64,000 bases of DNA, from positions 1 through 64,000 of the forward strand of contig CAVRBK010000042.1 in assembly GCA_963719025.1 (NCBI GenBank). Reading direction: 5' to 3'. The number at the start of each line of letters is the position of its first letter. The stretch's first letter is position 1. The position numbers were made by a program, and so were the translations under genes. The notes below the pieces were generated by a model. It was not told where the DNA came from. It saw only the letters and a list, made by a program, of their open reading frames with translations, and ran no database searches. Below, piece after piece: positions 20,695 to 29,575 of the stretch. The DNA comes from Thiosocius sp963719025. Lineage in GTDB: Bacteria; Pseudomonadota; Gammaproteobacteria; Chromatiales; Chromatiaceae.

Positions 20695-21825
20695 ATGTCA
20701 TTACGCCAACTCTGCCAGATCCTCTTTTCCCTGACCCTCGGGTTTGCCGGCAGCGTGTCGGCCGCAGAGGTCGTGGTCAGCGAACAGGCCAGATTCCGCG
20801 TCGAAACCGTTGCCGAGGGTCTCGAACATCCCTGGTCGGTCGCGTTTCTGCCCGGCGGTGGTTACCTCGTAACCGAGCGTCCCGGCCGCCTGCGCATGAT
20901 CGATGCCAACGGCGAGTTGCTCGCGAGGCCGGTCGGCGGACTGCCGGCGATCCGGGCACACGGCCAGGGCGGTCTGCTCGACGTGGTCCTGCACCCGGGG
21001 TTCGTCGAAAACCGCTGGGTGTACATCAGCTATGCCGAGGCCGGTGATGACGGCTTTGGTACCGCGGTGGCACGCGGGCGCCTGCGCGACGGCCGCCTGC
21101 ACGACACGCAGGTGGTGTTCCGTATGACGCCCAAATCCACGCGCGGTCACCACTTTGGCTCGCGCCTGGTATTCGACCGCGAGGGTTACCTGTATATCAC
21201 CCTCGGCGATCGCGGCGATCGCCCGCGCGCGCAGGACCTGAACGACCATGCCGGTTCGGTGATCCGTCTGCACGATGACGGTCGGATACCCGCCGACAAT
21301 CCCTTCGTCGATCGCAGCGACGTGAAACCGGAGATCTTCAGTTACGGACACCGCAATATACAGGGTGCCACGCTGCATCCCCGGAGCGGTCGCCTGTGGA
21401 CCCACGAACACGGACCGCAGGGCGGCGACGAGATCAACCTGCCACGGGCCGGCATCAATCACGGCTGGCCGGTCATCACCTATGGCGTGAACTACGGCAG
21501 CGGCACCCCGATTGGCGAAGGCACGCACAAACCAGGCATGGCCCAGCCGCTGTATTACTGGGTGCCGTCGATCGCCCCATCCGGCATGGCGTTCTATGAT
21601 GGCGCCGCATTCCCTGGCTGGCAGGGCGATCTGTTTGTCGGCTCGCTGAAGTTCCGCCTGCTGGTTCGACTCGAACTCGACGATGAAGATGTTGTGCACG
21701 AAGAGCGGATGCTGCAGGGCGATGTCGGTCGCATCCGTGATGTCCGCCAGGGCCCTGACGGCCTTCTTTATCTGCTGACCGATGCAGACAACGGCGCCTT
21801 GCTGCGCCTTGTCCCGGTCAATTGA
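20695..21825 (+). CDS. PQQ-dependent sugar dehydrogenase (soluble aldose type)
   Basis: 376 residues with a signal peptide (LTLGFAGSVSA-AEV) and a six-bladed beta-propeller of the GDH-B/Asd family. Typical segments are LEHPWSVAFLPGG, VTERPGRLRMI, GQGGLLDVVLHPGF, HFGSRLVFDREGYLYITLGD, FSYGHRNIQG, LWTHEHGPQGGDEIN and WVPSIAPSGMAFY. The catalytic His of the propeller (in RGHHFGSR) and the PQQ-contact regions are present. It oxidises a sugar or similar substrate in the periplasm, feeding electrons to a cytochrome or quinone; the substrate cannot be told. The gene is intact. Confidence 0.88.
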   Translation: MSLRQLCQILFSLTLGFAGSVSAAEVVVSEQARFRVETVAEGLEHPWSVAFLPGGGYLVTERPGRLRMIDANGELLARPVGGLPAIRAHGQGGLLDVVLHPGFVENRWVYISYAEAGDDGFGTAVARGRLRDGRLHDTQVVFRMTPKSTRGHHFGSRLVFDREGYLYITLGDRGDRPRAQDLNDHAGSVIRLHDDGRIPADNPFVDRSDVKPEIFSYGHRNIQGATLHPRSGRLWTHEHGPQGGDEINLPRAGINHGWPVITYGVNYGSGTPIGEGTHKPGMAQPLYYWVPSIAPSGMAFYDGAAFPGWQGDLFVGSLKFRLLVRLELDDEDVVHEERMLQGDVGRIRDVRQGPDGLLYLLTDADNGALLRLVPVN

Positions 21826-21835
21826 CGGCAAGGCC

Positions 21836-22249
21836 ATGCTGCACATAAGCAACACGCTCTCACTGCAGGACGACGAACTCGACTGGCAGGCCATCCGTGC
21901 CCAGGGCGCCGGTGGCCAGAACGTCAACAAGGTCTCGTCGGCCCTGCACCTGCGTTTTGATATCGCCCGCTCATCGCTGCCCGATGCGATCAAACAACGC
22001 CTGTTGGCCTCACAGGATCAGCGGATCACCAAGGACGGCATTCTGGTGATCAAGGCGCAACGTTTCCGCACCCAGGAAAAGAACCGCGCGGATGCCATCG
22101 AACGGCTGCGCGAGATGATCGTCGCGGCCGGCCGGGTCGCGAAGAAGCGCCGGCCGACCAAGCCAAGCCGGTCTTCGCAGAGTAAACGCATGGATCGCAA
22201 GACCCAGCATGGGCGATTGAAGAAACTGCGACGCAGCCTCGACGACTGA
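21836..22249 (+). CDS. arfB: Alternative ribosome-rescue factor ArfB (YaeJ)
   Basis: 137 residues. The catalytic GGQ at 26-28 sits in AQGAGGQNVNKVSSALHLRF, and the C-terminal tail is rich in Lys and Arg (RVAKKRRPTKPSRS, GRLKKLRR). The tail enters the empty mRNA channel of a stalled ribosome and GGQ hydrolyses the peptidyl-tRNA. Length is typical. ATG at 21836 starts 10 nt after the sugar-dehydrogenase stop, so the two are likely co-transcribed. Confidence 0.92.
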   Translation: MLHISNTLSLQDDELDWQAIRAQGAGGQNVNKVSSALHLRFDIARSSLPDAIKQRLLASQDQRITKDGILVIKAQRFRTQEKNRADAIERLREMIVAAGRVAKKRRPTKPSRSSQSKRMDRKTQHGRLKKLRRSLDD

Positions 22250-22275
22250 AAGACGGCTGAACGACGGCTGAACGA

Positions 22276-23025
22276 CTACTGGCCGCCATACAGCCGGTGC
22301 ACAGCATCGATCAGTATCCCCAGCGATATCACCCAAAGCGCCGCGCGCAGCATGCCCCGGTAGGTCTCCATCTCGACCTTCTTGCGCAGTCGGATACCGA
22401 GCCAAAGGGCAGCGAGGATCAACGGCAGCGCCAGCAGTGCCAGCGATACCGTGTCGAACGAAAACGCACCCTGGCTGACGAAGCCGAGTATCTGACCGGA
22501 CTTGCTGGTGATAAAGCTGAGATTGAAGGTCGCCACCATCAACGCCGCGGGCATCTGGGTGTACAGCGCGAAAGCAACAACCAATGGTGCAAAGATGTTG
22601 ACCACACCGGCCAACAGGCCAAGCAACAGTCCGAACAGGGCCATGCCCCACTTCGGCACCCGCACCGGGCGCTCGCCACGATGCAGATGGTCACTGACCA
22701 GGTAAGCGATCATCACGATCGCCAGCAGCAGACGAAACGGTTCCGGATCGACCTGCAACAGGATCTGGGTACCGATGAAACTGCCGACAATGGTGAAGGC
22801 CGGGATCGGCCAGTAATCGCGCAGGGCGGCACGCCAATGCGTTTCCGACAGGATGCTGACCAGGTTGATCGATACCGTCGGCACCAGGGTCAACAGGATG
22901 GCCGTTCGCAGGTCGAAGCCAAACGCCAGCAGCGGTGTTGCCAGCAGTGGGAAGCCGAATCCGAAGGCGCCGTGAACGAACGCGGCCAGCAGGCTGACGA
23001 GTACGAAAAGCAGTTCGCTATTCAT
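22276..23025 (-). CDS. TauE/SafE family sulfite exporter-like permease
   Basis: 249 residues with about eight hydrophobic helices (LFVLVSLLAAFVHGAFGFGF, LLATPLLAFGFDLRTAILLT, FTIVGSFIGTQILL, ALFGLLLGLLAGVVNI, LALLALPLILAALWLGI). The AAFVHGAFGFG and second GLLAGVVN loops are the paired motifs of TauE/SafE. These carry sulfite, sulfoacetate or related anions, which would suit a sulfur oxidiser, but the substrate is inferred only. It converges on arfB with a 26-nt gap. Confidence 0.85.
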   Translation of the reverse strand: MNSELLFVLVSLLAAFVHGAFGFGFPLLATPLLAFGFDLRTAILLTLVPTVSINLVSILSETHWRAALRDYWPIPAFTIVGSFIGTQILLQVDPEPFRLLLAIVMIAYLVSDHLHRGERPVRVPKWGMALFGLLLGLLAGVVNIFAPLVVAFALYTQMPAALMVATFNLSFITSKSGQILGFVSQGAFSFDTVSLALLALPLILAALWLGIRLRKKVEMETYRGMLRAALWVISLGILIDAVHRLYGGQ

Positions 23026-23217
23026 CCAGCAGGCAACACGGTTTGGGACCGACCAGGCACACCATCCGACGAGCCTAACCGATCCACAACGACAACATCA
23101 TTGGAAATAGCGCGAAGGTATTTCCTATTTTGTCAGGGCTGCAAAAAACCACCAAAAAGCGGCTAAGCTAAAAAGAAACGCCGAGACAAACAGCGAAAAC
23201 TATAAAAGGTCAACTGT

Positions 23218-23484
23218 ATGTCTGTTACGTTTGAGAGCGCTACGCAAACGGATCGCCGCGGCAAGACGCCGCCGGTTCCACCTGACCTCGAATCCCTGCT
23301 CAATCAGGATCAAAGGAACGCCCTGCGCAACATCGAAAACTTCGGATGGCAACTCGCCTTCGTTCGTCGACCGATGTTCGAGGCACCGTTGGTTGTCGTC
23401 GCCAGTCCCGACCAGCAGCGCTACGCGACCCTGGAAATCGATGGTGAGGTCAACATGGAACCGCAGCTGATACTGCGCCACTGA
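23218..23484 (+). CDS. Conserved small protein of unknown function
   Basis: 88 residues. The core RNIENFGWQLAFVRRPMF, then APLVVVASPD and YATLEIDGEVN, is a pattern common in small uncharacterised gammaproteobacterial proteins. No signal peptide or TM. An AT-rich promoter-like region precedes it (23100-23215) and it appears monocistronic. Confidence 0.7.
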   Translation: MSVTFESATQTDRRGKTPPVPPDLESLLNQDQRNALRNIENFGWQLAFVRRPMFEAPLVVVASPDQQRYATLEIDGEVNMEPQLILRH

Positions 23485-23519
23485 GCGGAAAATCAGCCGA
23501 GCCCCGGCGGAACGCCGGA

Positions 23520-24065
23520 TCAGTCTTCTTTCAGCCGGGCCTGAATGCCCTCGACACCCAGCTCCCTGAGACGCGCCACGTTGCGCTCCGGGATCTTCTC
23601 CGGGTCCGGATACGCCTGCAGCGCGGCCGCCAGTTCGGCCTCACGGATCAGGTGAAACATCGGAAAGGGCGATCTGTTGCTGAAGTTTGCCGGGTCATCG
23701 GCTGGCGCGTCGTCAAAACAATACGCCGGATGAAAGCTCGCCAACTGCACCATGCCGGCAAAGCCGCCATGTTCGATCGCCTGCTCGAGCATCTCCAGTA
23801 CATCGAGATAGTCATCGAAGGACGCCAGGCCCTGCGGCACGATCAACAGCGCCGTCTCCTGCTCCCCGACGGGCGCAAGCAGCAGGCCCTCCAGGGTCTT
23901 GACGAAGGCCTGGTAGACAGCCTCATCGTCGCCCGTTTCGCACACGGTATAGGCAATGCGCCCGGCACTGAACGGCGCCGCGGCGAACGGACACAGGCCC
24001 AGACCGATCACGATCCGCTGCAACCAGTGCCGGGTGTCGGCGACGACGTCTTCGCTGGAGATCAT
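23520..24065 (-). CDS. DUF1415 family protein
   Basis: 181 residues. Opens with DTRHWLQRIVIGLGLCPFAA and contains FDDYLDVLEMLEQAI, LASFHPAYCFDDAPADDP, NRSPFPMFHLIREAE and YPDPEKIPERNVARLRELG, all hallmark blocks of DUF1415. The conserved Cys and His residues suggest an enzyme or redox role but none is established. Its ATG overlaps the stop of the MOSC gene by 4 nt, so it is translated after it. Confidence 0.88.
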   Translation of the reverse strand: MISSEDVVADTRHWLQRIVIGLGLCPFAAAPFSAGRIAYTVCETGDDEAVYQAFVKTLEGLLLAPVGEQETALLIVPQGLASFDDYLDVLEMLEQAIEHGGFAGMVQLASFHPAYCFDDAPADDPANFSNRSPFPMFHLIREAELAAALQAYPDPEKIPERNVARLRELGVEGIQARLKED

Positions 24066-24861
24066 TCGAGCACCTCGACCGGCATTCCCACCCTGAGTTC
24101 ACCCTCACCATCCTGAATCAGGTTCTGGCCGAAGTAGATCTTGTTGTTGCGTTTTCGATAGGTCATCAGGGTACGCAGCGGCTCTGCCGCGCGCTCGGCA
24201 GTCGCGGGATCGATGGTCGGGATGATGCAACGCGAGCACGGCTTGACCACGCGAAAGATCAGATCGCCGATGCGGATACGTCGCCAGTCGTCCTCGGCAT
24301 ACGGCGCACAACCGTCGACCACCAGGTTCGGTCGAAAACGCAACATCTCGACAGGCTGATCGAGACGGCCGTTGAGATCATCCAGCGAGGCCTGCGAGAT
24401 CAGCAGGAAAGGAAAGCCATCGGCGAACCCGACCTGATCGCCCTGCGCCGCATAGTCGGCATCGACCGCCCTGGTTCGGTCTGCCGGAAAACGTACCAGC
24501 CGGCAGGGCTGCTGCAGGAATTCGCTGAGCCAGGCATCCGCCAGGGGATCGACCCGGCGCGCCGCGACACTGTCGTGCCAGACGGTCACCTGAACAGGCT
24601 CGCTGCCATCGTCGCGCACCTGCAGACTCGGGCATGCCGGGGGCCTGCAGGCGCAGCACACCATCGGCCGACAGCCCGGTGTCGACCAGGCACATCCGCG
24701 GCTGCTGACGCTGGGTCAGGAAGCGCCCCTGCCGCGTCGACCACCATCCACTCGCGATCAAAAAGAAAGCCTTTGCCGCCCACCTCGAGACCTTCGAAAG
24801 AGGCGCCGCGCAATGATTTGACCGGATAGCGGTACATGGCCTGCAGGGTTTCGCCCGTCAT
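24062..24861 (-). CDS. MOSC domain protein, YcbX-like (frameshifted)
   Basis: About 266 residues. The N-terminal beta-barrel begins YRYPVKSLRGASFEGLEV and contains DREWMVVDAAGRFLTQR; the MOSC core reads FPFLLISQASLDDLN, MLRFRPNLVVDGCAPYAEDDW and VVKPCSRCIIPTID, where the sulfur/molybdenum-cofactor Cys lies. Frames shift near 24633 and 24727. YcbX-type proteins use molybdenum cofactor to reduce N-hydroxylated compounds. It lacks the C-terminal ferredoxin of E. coli YcbX. ATG at 24861 follows a GAGGAGAAA-type ribosome site. Confidence 0.85.
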
Positions 24862-24932
24862 CACTTTTCTCCTCAACTTTTGAACCCGACGGCCGCTGAT
24901 CTTCGTTGACCAGAAACACCCACGGAGACGCC

Positions 24933-26027
24933 ATGGAACTCGCCCCGTATCTTCGCCTCATGGTACAGCGCAACGGCTCGGACCTGTATTTCAGTACGGG
25001 CGCCTGTCCCCACGTCAAGATAAACGGCCAGACGGCGGCGATCGGCGAGACCAAGCTTGAGCAGGGTGTCGTGTCGCAACTCGCCTATTCGATCATGAGC
25101 GACGAGCAGATCCGTGAGTTCGAGGCGACCATGGAGTGCAACCTGGCCATCTCGGTCGCATCACTGGGCCGCTTCCGCGTCAACGTGTTTCGCCAGCGCG
25201 GCGATACCTCGATGGTGATCCGCTATATCAAGGGCGAGATCCCGAGCATCGAGGAACTGAACCTGCCGCAGACCCTGAAGAATCTGATCATGGAAAAGCG
25301 CGGACTGATCCTGGTGGTCGGCTCCACCGGCTCGGGCAAGTCCACCACCCTCGCCTCGATGATCGACTACCGCAACGAGAACACCACCGGCCACATCCTG
25401 ACGATCGAGGACCCGATCGAGTTTCTGCACCCGCACAAGAAATCGGTGGTCAACCAGCGCGAGATCGGTCTCGACTCGATGAGCTACGAAAACGCGCTGA
25501 AAAACGCCATGCGCGAGGCACCGGATGTGATTCTGATCGGTGAGATCCGCGATGCCGCCACCATGCAGCACGCCATCGCCTACGCCGAGACCGGCCACCT
25601 CTGCCTGTCGACCCTGCACGCCAACAATGCCAACCAGGCGCTCGACCGCATCATCAACTTCTTCCCCGACAGCGCCCATCGGCAGCTGTACAACGATCTG
25701 TCGCTGAACCTGAAGTCGGTGGTCTCGCAACGCCTGATCCCCACCAAGGATGGCGGAAGACGCGCCGCCGTCGAGATCCTGCTGCAGACCAGTTATGTCG
25801 CCGAACTGATCCAGAAGGGCAAGATCCACGACATCAAGGAGGCCATGGAACAGGGCGAGCAACGCGGCATGGTCACCTTCGACCAGTCGCTCTACGATCT
25901 CTTTACCGAGGGCGCGATCAGCCTGGAAGAGGCGCTCAGCCACGCCGATTCACGCAACAACCTGGCGCTGCGCATCCGCCTGAATGTCGGCGGCAAAAAA
26001 GAAGCGGACGTACTCAACGTCGGTTGA
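24933..26027 (+). CDS. pilU: Type IV pilus retraction ATPase PilU
   Basis: 364 residues, intact. Walker A VVGSTGSGKSTTLASM, the Asp box ILTIEDPIEFLH, Walker B APDVILIGEIRD and the His box AETGHLCLSTLHANNA are complete. The N-terminus MELAPYLRLMVQRNGSDLYF and the C-terminal GKIHDIKEAMEQGEQRGM fit PilU rather than PilT. PilU works with PilT to retract type IV pili at the inner membrane. pilT itself is not in the window. Confidence 0.9.
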   Translation: MELAPYLRLMVQRNGSDLYFSTGACPHVKINGQTAAIGETKLEQGVVSQLAYSIMSDEQIREFEATMECNLAISVASLGRFRVNVFRQRGDTSMVIRYIKGEIPSIEELNLPQTLKNLIMEKRGLILVVGSTGSGKSTTLASMIDYRNENTTGHILTIEDPIEFLHPHKKSVVNQREIGLDSMSYENALKNAMREAPDVILIGEIRDAATMQHAIAYAETGHLCLSTLHANNANQALDRIINFFPDSAHRQLYNDLSLNLKSVVSQRLIPTKDGGRRAAVEILLQTSYVAELIQKGKIHDIKEAMEQGEQRGMVTFDQSLYDLFTEGAISLEEALSHADSRNNLALRIRLNVGGKKEADVLNVG

Positions 26028-26123
26028 AGGGCAACGGCGATGCCGTTGGACTGAGCTGTTGCGAGCAGAGGCGTCACCCCCAAGCAGACGCTTCGGCATC
26101 ATCCCGATCACACGCTTCGACGT

Positions 26124-26143
26124 CATCCCTGCGCAGGCGAGGA
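26124..26143. repeat. Degenerate REP-like palindrome
   Basis: ATCCCTGC-GCAG-GCGAGGAT between pilU and the alcohol dehydrogenase is an imperfect copy of the palindrome at 62411-62432. It is likely a dispersed extragenic element of this genome. Otherwise 26028-26236 holds no gene. Confidence 0.5.
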
Positions 26144-26236
26144 TCCGGAGCTTGCCTGGGCGTCTCCCGGTTATCCCAGACAGCCGGCGATGGGTGATAA
26201 TGCCGCCTTCTCCCCTTGCCGAGCCTGGTCATCAAC

Positions 26237-27434
26237 GTGAACCCTTTCAGTGCCTTCAATGTCGCGCGCCTGCCCGAGATCCGATTCGGCAGTGGCGTAT
26301 TCGATGATCTGCCCGAATTGATCGAGGGCTATGGCCGACAGGTGTTGCTGGTCACCGGCAGCCGCTCGCTGCAGCAGACGCCGCGCTGGCAGAACCTGAT
26401 CGACGCGCTGGCCCACAAAGGCATCGCCTGGCAGCAGGTTATCGTCGATGGCGAGCCCTCGCCCGAGCTGGTCGATGACGCGGTCGCGCGCATCACGCCA
26501 GCAAGCCGGACGCCGTCATCGGCATCGGCGGCGGCAGCGTACTGGATGCCGCCAAGGCCATCGCCGGCCTGCTGATTCCGCGGCAACAGCGTGCTCGATC
26601 ACCTCGAAGGGCGTCGGTCGCGGCCTGCCCTACCAGGGACCGGCCGTGCCGTTCATCGCCGTACCGACCACGGCCGGCACCGGCAGCGAGGCGACCAAGA
26701 ACGCGGTGCTGTCGCGCCAGGGCGCCGACGGCTTCAAGAAATCGTTTCGCGACAACCGCCTGGTCGCCGAGATCGCGATCGTCGACCCGAGCCTGCTCGA
26801 CAGCTGCCCGAAGGCGCTGATCGCCGCCAACGGCATGGATGCCTTCACCCAGTTGCTCGAATCCTACGTGTCGCTGCGCGCCAGCCCGTTCACCGACGCA
26901 CTGGCCTCATCGGCCATGCAGGCCTTCCGCGACGGCTTCTGGCCGGCCTGGACACCCGACGATCCGCTCGCCCAGCAGGGCTACCAGAAGATGGCCTATG
27001 CCTCGCTGTGCTCCGGGATCACCCTGGCGCAGTGCGGCCTGGGCTCGGTGCACGGCCTGGCATCGCCACTGGGTGCCTTCTTCCCGATCCCGCACGGCGT
27101 GGTCTGCGGCACCCTGGTCGCCGCGGCAACCCGGGTCAACATCGACGCCCTGCGCCAGCGCGAGCCCGATCACCCGGCACTGCGCAAGTACGCCGAGGCC
27201 GGCATCCTGCTGAGCGGCCGGATGTTTACCAGCGAAGCGGCGGCCCAGGACGGCCTGGTCGAACTGCTGGAAGACTGGACCTCGCGGCTGTCGCTGCCGC
27301 GGCTCGGCGACTTCGGCATGCGCGAAGAGGATATCGGCCGCGTGGTCGCGAACTGTCGCGGCGGCAGCATGCAGACCAACCCGCTGGTGCTCAGCGACGC
27401 CGAACTGGCCGGGCTGCTGCGCAGTCGCCTCTGA
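26237..27434 (+). CDS. Iron-containing alcohol dehydrogenase (frameshifted)
   Basis: About 398 residues. The N-terminal NAD domain has IRFGSGVFDDLPELI and DAVIGIGGGSVLDAAKAIAG; then FIAVPTTAGTGSEATKNAVL, the metal-binding region ANGMDAFTQLLESY, and GLGSVHGLASPLGAFFPIPHG with the iron-ligand histidines. Shifts lie near 26495 and 26580. Group III Fe-ADHs reduce aldehydes or ketones or oxidise alcohols with NAD(P); the substrate is not predictable. GTG at 26237 is chosen because conservation starts at FSAFNVARLPEIRFG. Confidence 0.87.
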
Positions 27435-27486
27435 TCACACCGACAACGCCAACTCGACCACGACCCAGCAATCGGGCAGACCGCAG

Positions 27487-27954
27487 ATGACCATCGTCCA
27501 GGATCTCTACAATATCTACGACAAGGAACAGGCCAAGTACCGGGCGCGCAAGTCCTCGCAAGGCCAGTTGCTGATCGAAATGCAGCACAACCTGGCTTTC
27601 CTGCGCGAGGGACTGCGTGAATCGCTCGACCAGCGCGCCATCATCGATGGCCTGGAAACCGTCCAGTACGTCAATGCCGGCAAGGCGGGCCTGAACCTCA
27701 ACAGCCTGCAAAAGAAGACGCTCGAGCGCGCTACCTATGCCGCCATCCGCGAGTTCGAGCGTTACCGCAGCTGGCACACTGCCAAGCTGATCGAGAACGT
27801 CTATGAACGGATCGCGACACTCAAAAAACTGGCGGCCAGATCGTCAGCCATCGATCTCACGACGCGCCTGCGCAACCTGTTCAAGCTGATGATGGTGCTG
27901 GTCGCCCATATCCAGGGACGCCAGCTCAAGCCGATCGACAAGGCCAAACCGTAG
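27487..27954 (+). CDS. Conserved helical protein of unknown function
   Basis: 155 residues, soluble and highly helical, beginning IVQDLYNIYDKEQAKYRARK and containing LIEMQHNLAFLREGLRE. No catalytic motif, TM or signal peptide is visible. It starts 53 nt after the alcohol dehydrogenase and may share its transcript. I recognise no family. Confidence 0.65.
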   Translation: MTIVQDLYNIYDKEQAKYRARKSSQGQLLIEMQHNLAFLREGLRESLDQRAIIDGLETVQYVNAGKAGLNLNSLQKKTLERATYAAIREFERYRSWHTAKLIENVYERIATLKKLAARSSAIDLTTRLRNLFKLMMVLVAHIQGRQLKPIDKAKP

Positions 27955-27960
27955 CGCGGA

Positions 27961-28464
27961 TCAGAACCCGACCCCCATCCCGACCCCGCCGCCGTGATTG
28001 CTCACACCGAAACCGAAGTTGATGCGCGGTGAGGCCGCACCGGCGGCGGCGCGCTCAGGCCAAAGCACCAGGTGGTCGGCAATAACGACCGGATACTGAT
28101 AGGCCGCATCGCCCACCTGCCCCGCGCTGAAACCGCTGAGCCGACCACGCACCTCGAGCAGGCGATCGGGCGCGTATTCGTGCGGCTCGAGAAAACCGGT
28201 CCTCTCAACGATGAAGCGACCCTGTGGCGCCGCATCTGTCTGCGGCTGGCCACTCCTGTCGAGCGGAAAAGACAGCACCTCGACCAGGCTGCGGTCGCGC
28301 AGGTTCTTGACCGTGACGATCCGTCCACCCCAGTGCATCTCCGAGCCGCTTTCCCCGCTCCGCACCACCTGGCTCGGCGTCGGGCTCCGCTCGACCGTAA
28401 ACGGCTGCCCGGCGCAACCGGCCAGGAGCACGACAAACCACGAAATCCACAACCACAGCTTCAT
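27961..28464 (-). CDS. Slp family outer-membrane lipoprotein (first copy)
   Basis: 167 residues. The lipobox LLAGC ends a short signal peptide, and the Slp fold follows: SQVVRSGESGSEMHWGGRIV, LVEVLSFPLDRSGQP, RFIVERTGFLEPHEYAPDRL, VRGRLSGF and YPVVIADHLVLWP. The C-terminus is Gly-rich. E. coli Slp is a starvation and acid-inducible lipoprotein. It sits 3 nt after the second slp gene, giving a tandem pair. Confidence 0.88.
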   Translation of the reverse strand: MKLWLWISWFVVLLAGCAGQPFTVERSPTPSQVVRSGESGSEMHWGGRIVTVKNLRDRSLVEVLSFPLDRSGQPQTDAAPQGRFIVERTGFLEPHEYAPDRLLEVRGRLSGFSAGQVGDAAYQYPVVIADHLVLWPERAAAGAASPRINFGFGVSNHGGGVGMGVGF

Positions 28465-28467
28465 ATC

Positions 28468-29019
28468 TCACCAACCATAAGGCCATCGACGATAAGGCCC
28501 CCAAGGTCCCCAGGGCCACCAAGGATCATAGTACGGCGCCGGCGGCGGCGCTGGCTCATAGGCCGGCCACAGATGATGCTGTACCGCCTCGACCAGCGGG
28601 TAACGGTAGGGGTACTCGCCTACCGCGCGCTCGATCACACCGGCCAGCCGCCCCCTCACCGTGAAGCGTTTGCCCGGACGATAATCGGCCGGATCGAGAA
28701 AACCGCCGACCCGGGCGATGAACCGCACGCCCTCACCACCGTCGGGGCGCGGCGCGGCGTCGTCGAACAGCGGCCGCGCAAACACCTCGACCTCGGTAAG
28801 ACTCGCCTTGTTGCTGACCCCCAGGATCTCGCCACCCCAACGCACTGTCGCGCCACGATAGCGGTCGGGGGCCGCCTGCGCCGCGCGTTGTGACGGGGCA
28901 TCCGACGCAACCGCCTCGAGTCCCTTGGGCGGATTGCCCGCGCAGCCGAAAAGCAGCAGCACCGACAGCGCCAGGCCCGGCAAGCGCCAGTCTTTGATTT
29001 GTACCGTCATACTCGACAT
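28468..29019 (-). CDS. Slp family outer-membrane lipoprotein (second copy)
   Basis: 183 residues. Lipobox LLFGC, then the same Slp blocks: ATVRWGGEILGVSN, TEVEVFARPLFDD, RFIARVGGFLDPADY, FTVRGRLAGVIERAV and YRYPLVEAVQHHLWP. The tail is unusually Pro/Trp/Tyr-rich (YYDPWWPWGPWGPYRRWPYGW region at the end). ATG at 29019 is supported by GGAGG five bases upstream. Upstream of the other slp gene on the same strand, it is probably the first gene of the pair and arose by duplication. Confidence 0.85.
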   Translation of the reverse strand: MSSMTVQIKDWRLPGLALSVLLLFGCAGNPPKGLEAVASDAPSQRAAQAAPDRYRGATVRWGGEILGVSNKASLTEVEVFARPLFDDAAPRPDGGEGVRFIARVGGFLDPADYRPGKRFTVRGRLAGVIERAVGEYPYRYPLVEAVQHHLWPAYEPAPPPAPYYDPWWPWGPWGPYRRWPYGW

Positions 29020-29296
29020 TGCCTCCTGCCGGCCGCGCCCTTGAACAACCGGCAACCCTGGATCCACCATCGCCGCGCATCAGGGCCGCATGACAGCGGG
29101 TCATCACGGGCGCCTGGCACCCTGATCTGCGGGGTGTCCGAGCTGCAAGCGGGTCGGCGCAGCATTGTTGCTGGTCCCTTCATGCAGAGTCGCCGGCATG
29201 GCCGCAAGTTCCGCAACACGCCGCCGCTACACGCTTTGTGCCGCAGAATGCCGGCAAAACAGTTAGAATTTCGCTTTGTTCTCAAGGTATCACGAC

Positions 29297-29575
29297 ATGG
29301 CCGAAAGCAACCTGCCTTGCTGGGTTTATCGCAGCCCGCGCAAACAGGAGATGTATCTGTATCTCAATGAGGAAAATGCCTTCGACAAGGTGCCGGCCGC
29401 CCTGCTGGCGCGCTTCGGCGAGCCGATACTGGTCATCGAACTGGAACTCTGCCCAGAGCGCAGACTCGCGCGCGAGAATGTCGACGAGGTGATGCGCGAC
29501 CTGCGTGAAAAGGGTTTTCACCTGCAGATGCCGCCAAAACTCGAACCGGAGCTGTACCACGGAAACGAAGACTGA
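29297..29575 (+). CDS. YcgL domain-containing protein
   Basis: 92 residues. CWVYRSPRKQEMYLYLNEE, LLARFGEPILVIELEL and LREKGFHLQMPP are the conserved YcgL blocks. This small alpha/beta protein has a known fold and no established activity; YcgL is often beside RNase D genes but here precedes serB. Its TGA overlaps the serB start by one base (TGATG). Confidence 0.85.
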   Translation: MAESNLPCWVYRSPRKQEMYLYLNEENAFDKVPAALLARFGEPILVIELELCPERRLARENVDEVMRDLREKGFHLQMPPKLEPELYHGNED

